From: Chloroflexota bacterium | GTDB taxonomy: Bacteria > Chloroflexota > Anaerolineae > B4-G1 | Direction of reading: 5' to 3' | Assembly (NCBI GenBank): GCA_024232355.1 | Contig: JAAEPW010000272.1 | Coordinates: 1 to 6,566 of the forward strand | Length of the DNA: 6,566 nucleotides | Part shown: piece by piece, positions 4,683 through 6,566 of the stretch | How the letters are laid out: each line of letters opens with the position of its first letter | How positions within the stretch are numbered: the first letter of the stretch is position 1 | The notes under the pieces: generated by a model | Databases searched by the model: none | What the model was told of the DNA's origin: nothing | What the model saw: only the letters and a program-made list of their open reading frames with translations | Made by a program: the position numbers and the translations under genes

Positions 4683-6383
4683 ATGACAATGCAGCGTACC
4701 CTGAGTTTTCTGGTAGTGGAGGATGACACGCTCTCCCGCCAGTTTATCGTCAATCAACTGAAGGATTTGGGACACCAAGTTGTAGGGCAAGCCTCAAATG
4801 GACTGGAGGCACTCGAACTAACAAAGCGCTTGTCACCCGATGTGGTGTTGACGGATTTGCAGATGCCGGATCCAGAGACAGGGCGGGACGACCCCCAGGC
4901 AGGCGTCAAGGCAGCGCGGGCGATACAAAAGCAATGTCCCACTCCGGTCGTGGCGCTGACGGCGTACGAGGATCCCGATCTGATCCGGGAGGCCACCTCG
5001 GTGGGCATCGGCGCGTACCTTCTCAAGCCGCCCCAGGCGCAAGAAATAGAGCGGGCGGCCACGATCGCCCTGGCGCGTTTCGACGACATGATGGCCCTGC
5101 GAGATGCGCTGGCAGAACTGCGTGCGGCGCAGGATCAACTGTTAGAGCAGGAGCGACTGGCCGCCGTAGGTCAACTGTCAGCCGGCATTGCCCACGAATT
5201 CAACAATATACTGGCCGCCATCATCCTCACCGCCCAGATGGGGTTGCGCGAGCCAGATCTGTCACCGGAACTGGTGGACGATTTCGGGATTATTGTCGCC
5301 GAATCGCGGCGCGCGGCTGACCTGACCCAACAAATGCTGGATTTCGGTCGTCGCTCGATGATGAGAACCGAAGCGCTAGACCTGGCCGCTTTGGTCGAAC
5401 AAGCGGCCGGCGAGTTGCAGCAATCGCTCCCCCAAAACGCGTGTCTCATCCTGGAAATAGAAGCGACAACGCGCGCCGCGTTTACGGTAGAGGCCGACCC
5501 CACCCAGATTCGCCAGGCACTGGTAAACCTGGCGGATAACGCTGGCGACGCTATGCCCGAGGGCGGGGAATTGCGCATCAGGGTGGAGCGGGTGTGCGAT
5601 CCCGTCCCCTCATCAGCCCCATTCGACAAGGTCAGGACGGGCTTTGGGGCAGGCTCCCCCGTGAAGAGAGAGGAAAAGGGGGGGAATTGGATTTGCCTGA
5701 CTGTCTCTGACACGGGCGTGGGGATGACAGAGGATGTGCGTGCTCATCTGTTCGAGCCGTTCTTTAGCACCAGATCGCCGCAGCGTAGCGGGCTGGGGTT
5801 GGCGCAGGTGTACGGCATTGTCAAGCAGCACGACGGGCAGATCGACGTGGAGACAGAGGCGGGAGCAGGAAGCACCTTTCGTATCTATTTGCCGACCAAA
5901 GGCGGGCTTGACGACCTCAATATGCTTGACGGCTATGGCCCCTTTGAAAAGGGCCTGGTGGAAAAAAGGGAACGGGAGATAGAGGCAAAGCGGCTCACCG
6001 TCCCTTCGCAGGAAGAAGGAGAGACCATCCTGCTGGTGGAGGACAACGAGGGATTGCGGGCAGTGGGCCAAGCGGTGTTAGAGCTATTAGGCTACCGGGT
6101 ACTGACCGCCTCGAATGGAATTGAGGCACTGGAGGTCCACGAGGCGGAGGGCGGAGCTGACCTGCTGATCACGGACTTGATGATGCCTAGGATGGGCGGC
6201 GAAGAGTTAGTGCAGGAACTGGGCAAGATAGACCCACGTCTGAAAGCACTAGCCATCACCGGCTACTCGGTGCAGGAACTCCCGGGCGAGTTGAGGAGAG
6301 CGGGTTTTCTGGGCGTGGTCCAAAAGCCCTTTGACGTAGACATCCTGGCGCAGGTGGTTCGCCGTGCGTTGGATGCGGATTGA
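4683..6383 (+). CDS. Hybrid histidine kinase, REC-HisKA-HATPase-REC
   Basis: A soluble hybrid kinase of 566 residues. The first receiver (about 5-128) has acidic D14/D15, phospho-acceptor D58, T93 and K115. Its loop after D58 is long (MPDPETGRDDPQAG), as in some AmiR-like receivers. A helical linker (134-159) leads to an NtrB-like H-box (AVGQLSAGIAHEFNNIL) with phospho-acceptor His171. The ATPase has an N-box (LVNLADNAGDAM, N282/N286), DTGVGM (D343), FEPFFSTR and SGLGLAQVYG. After a charged linker (407-444) comes a second receiver with E453/D454, D498, T526 and K548. All key residues are present, so both phosphorylation and intramolecular transfer are plausible. There is no sensor or DNA-binding domain: input probably comes through the first receiver, perhaps from the upstream kinase. 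Residues 303-335 are an unusual proline/glycine/lysine-rich insert in the ATPase domain. The chosen ATG has AGGAA (4671-4675) at spacing 7. ATG 4629 (AAGGG at 4617-4621, spacing 7) and GTG 4614 are alternatives that only add an unrelated N-terminal tail. Confidence 0.93.
   Translation: MTMQRTLSFLVVEDDTLSRQFIVNQLKDLGHQVVGQASNGLEALELTKRLSPDVVLTDLQMPDPETGRDDPQAGVKAARAIQKQCPTPVVALTAYEDPDLIREATSVGIGAYLLKPPQAQEIERAATIALARFDDMMALRDALAELRAAQDQLLEQERLAAVGQLSAGIAHEFNNILAAIILTAQMGLREPDLSPELVDDFGIIVAESRRAADLTQQMLDFGRRSMMRTEALDLAALVEQAAGELQQSLPQNACLILEIEATTRAAFTVEADPTQIRQALVNLADNAGDAMPEGGELRIRVERVCDPVPSSAPFDKVRTGFGAGSPVKREEKGGNWICLTVSDTGVGMTEDVRAHLFEPFFSTRSPQRSGLGLAQVYGIVKQHDGQIDVETEAGAGSTFRIYLPTKGGLDDLNMLDGYGPFEKGLVEKREREIEAKRLTVPSQEEGETILLVEDNEGLRAVGQAVLELLGYRVLTASNGIEALEVHEAEGGADLLITDLMMPRMGGEELVQELGKIDPRLKALAITGYSVQELPGELRRAGFLGVVQKPFDVDILAQVVRRALDAD
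5595..5687 (+). repeat. Possible in-frame repeat-derived insert in the kinase ATPase domain
   Basis: This stretch encodes about 31 residues (with PFDKVRTGFGAGSPVKREEK at the core) between two strands of the ATPase domain, where other kinases have only a short turn. It contains TTCGACAAGGTCAGGACGGG (5622-5641), close to the TTCGACAAG(C)TCAGGA core of dispersed repeats I recall in several bacterial groups. AGCCC (5615-5619) pairs with GGGCT (5639-5643), and C-run 5656-5660 can pair with G-run 5678-5684. Origin as a mobile or REP-like repeat fixed in frame is inference. Confidence 0.45.
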
Positions 6384-6412
6384 AACTTGTCGTTCACCGA
6401 GGGAGTAGTCTA

Positions 6413-6561
6413 GTGGGTCATTTGTCACGCTTATGGCTATTAAGTGATGATGCAGCAAGCACCATATGTGGCCCAAAGTGTCCCAAATTCTGATGAAACC
6501 GCCACATCTAGGGACAGTTTCCACAAGACAGAAATGGTTATTAGCGAGTCAAATGACCCAC
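6413..6561. mobile_element. MITE-like element, about 149 bp, with TA flanks
   Basis: GTGGGTCATTTG (6413-6424) is inversely repeated at 6550-6561. Similarity continues imperfectly inwards (CACGCTTA against the complement of TTAGCGAG), giving TIRs of about 24 bases. Both ends are flanked by TA inside a CTAG (6410-6413 and 6561-6564), which suggests a TA or CTAG target duplication as for IS630/Tc1-like transposases; that assignment is inference. The interior has no coding capacity and holds a 7-bp inverted repeat (6466-6472 with 6501-6507). It begins 29 bases after the hybrid kinase stop codon and could form a hairpin at the end of the transcript. Confidence 0.75.
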
Positions 6562-6566
6562 TAGTA

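Noticed and set aside
5171..5713. Minus-strand frame of 180 codons inside the hybrid kinase
   Set aside because: It lies antisense to H-box and ATPase coding sequence, is serine/alanine/arginine-rich as expected of a complementary-frame shadow, and has no start signal.
1..6566. CRISPR array, tRNA, rRNA or complete transposase gene
   Set aside because: I looked on both strands and saw no regularly spaced repeats of CRISPR type, no tRNA-like clover-leaf with a TTCGA-type arm in context, no rRNA core motifs and no transposase-length unexplained frame.

Overview
The window (6,566 bases) reads as a bacterial accessory or signalling locus. It holds a small PAS-like protein gene, two large cytoplasmic sensor histidine kinase genes, one probable microprotein gene with a near-consensus promoter, and three unrelated short MITE-like elements. 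All supported genes are on the + strand. Kinase architectures (multi-PAS/GAF/HisKA_2; REC-HisKA-HATPase-REC with a long receiver loop), clear Shine-Dalgarno sites and the repeat types suggest an environmental bacterium such as a Chloroflexota or Desulfobacterota member. That placement is an inference from family resemblance and is not proven.

Layout. 1-379: palindrome-rich element with perfect 18-bp terminal inverted repeats and no transposase. 380-876: gene-free, strongly G/T-skewed spacer with potential G-quadruplex tracts and short direct repeats. 877-905: sigma70-type promoter (TTGACA, 17-bp spacer, TACAAT). 989-1123: a 44-codon ORF with a good ribosome binding site. 1124-1437: mostly non-coding, with a possible broken small ORF (1205-1411). 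1451-1870: 139-residue PAS-like protein with a CxxC motif, behind a strong AAGGAGG. 1873-2024: a 152-bp MITE with 19-bp TIRs and a 10-bp target duplication that contains the stop codon of the preceding gene. 2175-4529 (alternative start 2136): PAS-PAS-PAS-GAF-HisKA_2-HATPase kinase. 4683-6383 (alternative starts 4629 and 4614): REC-HisKA-HATPase-REC hybrid kinase. 6413-6561: a third MITE with TA flanks, ending five bases before the window end.

How the parts may work together. The PAS-like protein (possibly redox or metal sensing through three cysteines) lies upstream of and co-oriented with the two kinases. Removing the MITE and one target-repeat copy restores a gap of about 140 bases between it and the first kinase, so the three genes may once have been, or still be, one transcription unit. 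The first kinase (His584) could phosphorylate a receiver of the second, making a branched phosphorelay. No DNA-binding or enzymatic output domain is present, so the final effector lies elsewhere.

The most interesting points are: the MITE inserted exactly at a stop codon; the base-composition break inside the first kinase, which suggests domain-level assembly; a repeat-like in-frame insert in the ATPase domain of the second kinase; the promoter plus microprotein; and the fact that both window edges fall at transposon-like ends. No complete transposase, CRISPR array, tRNA or rRNA was seen.
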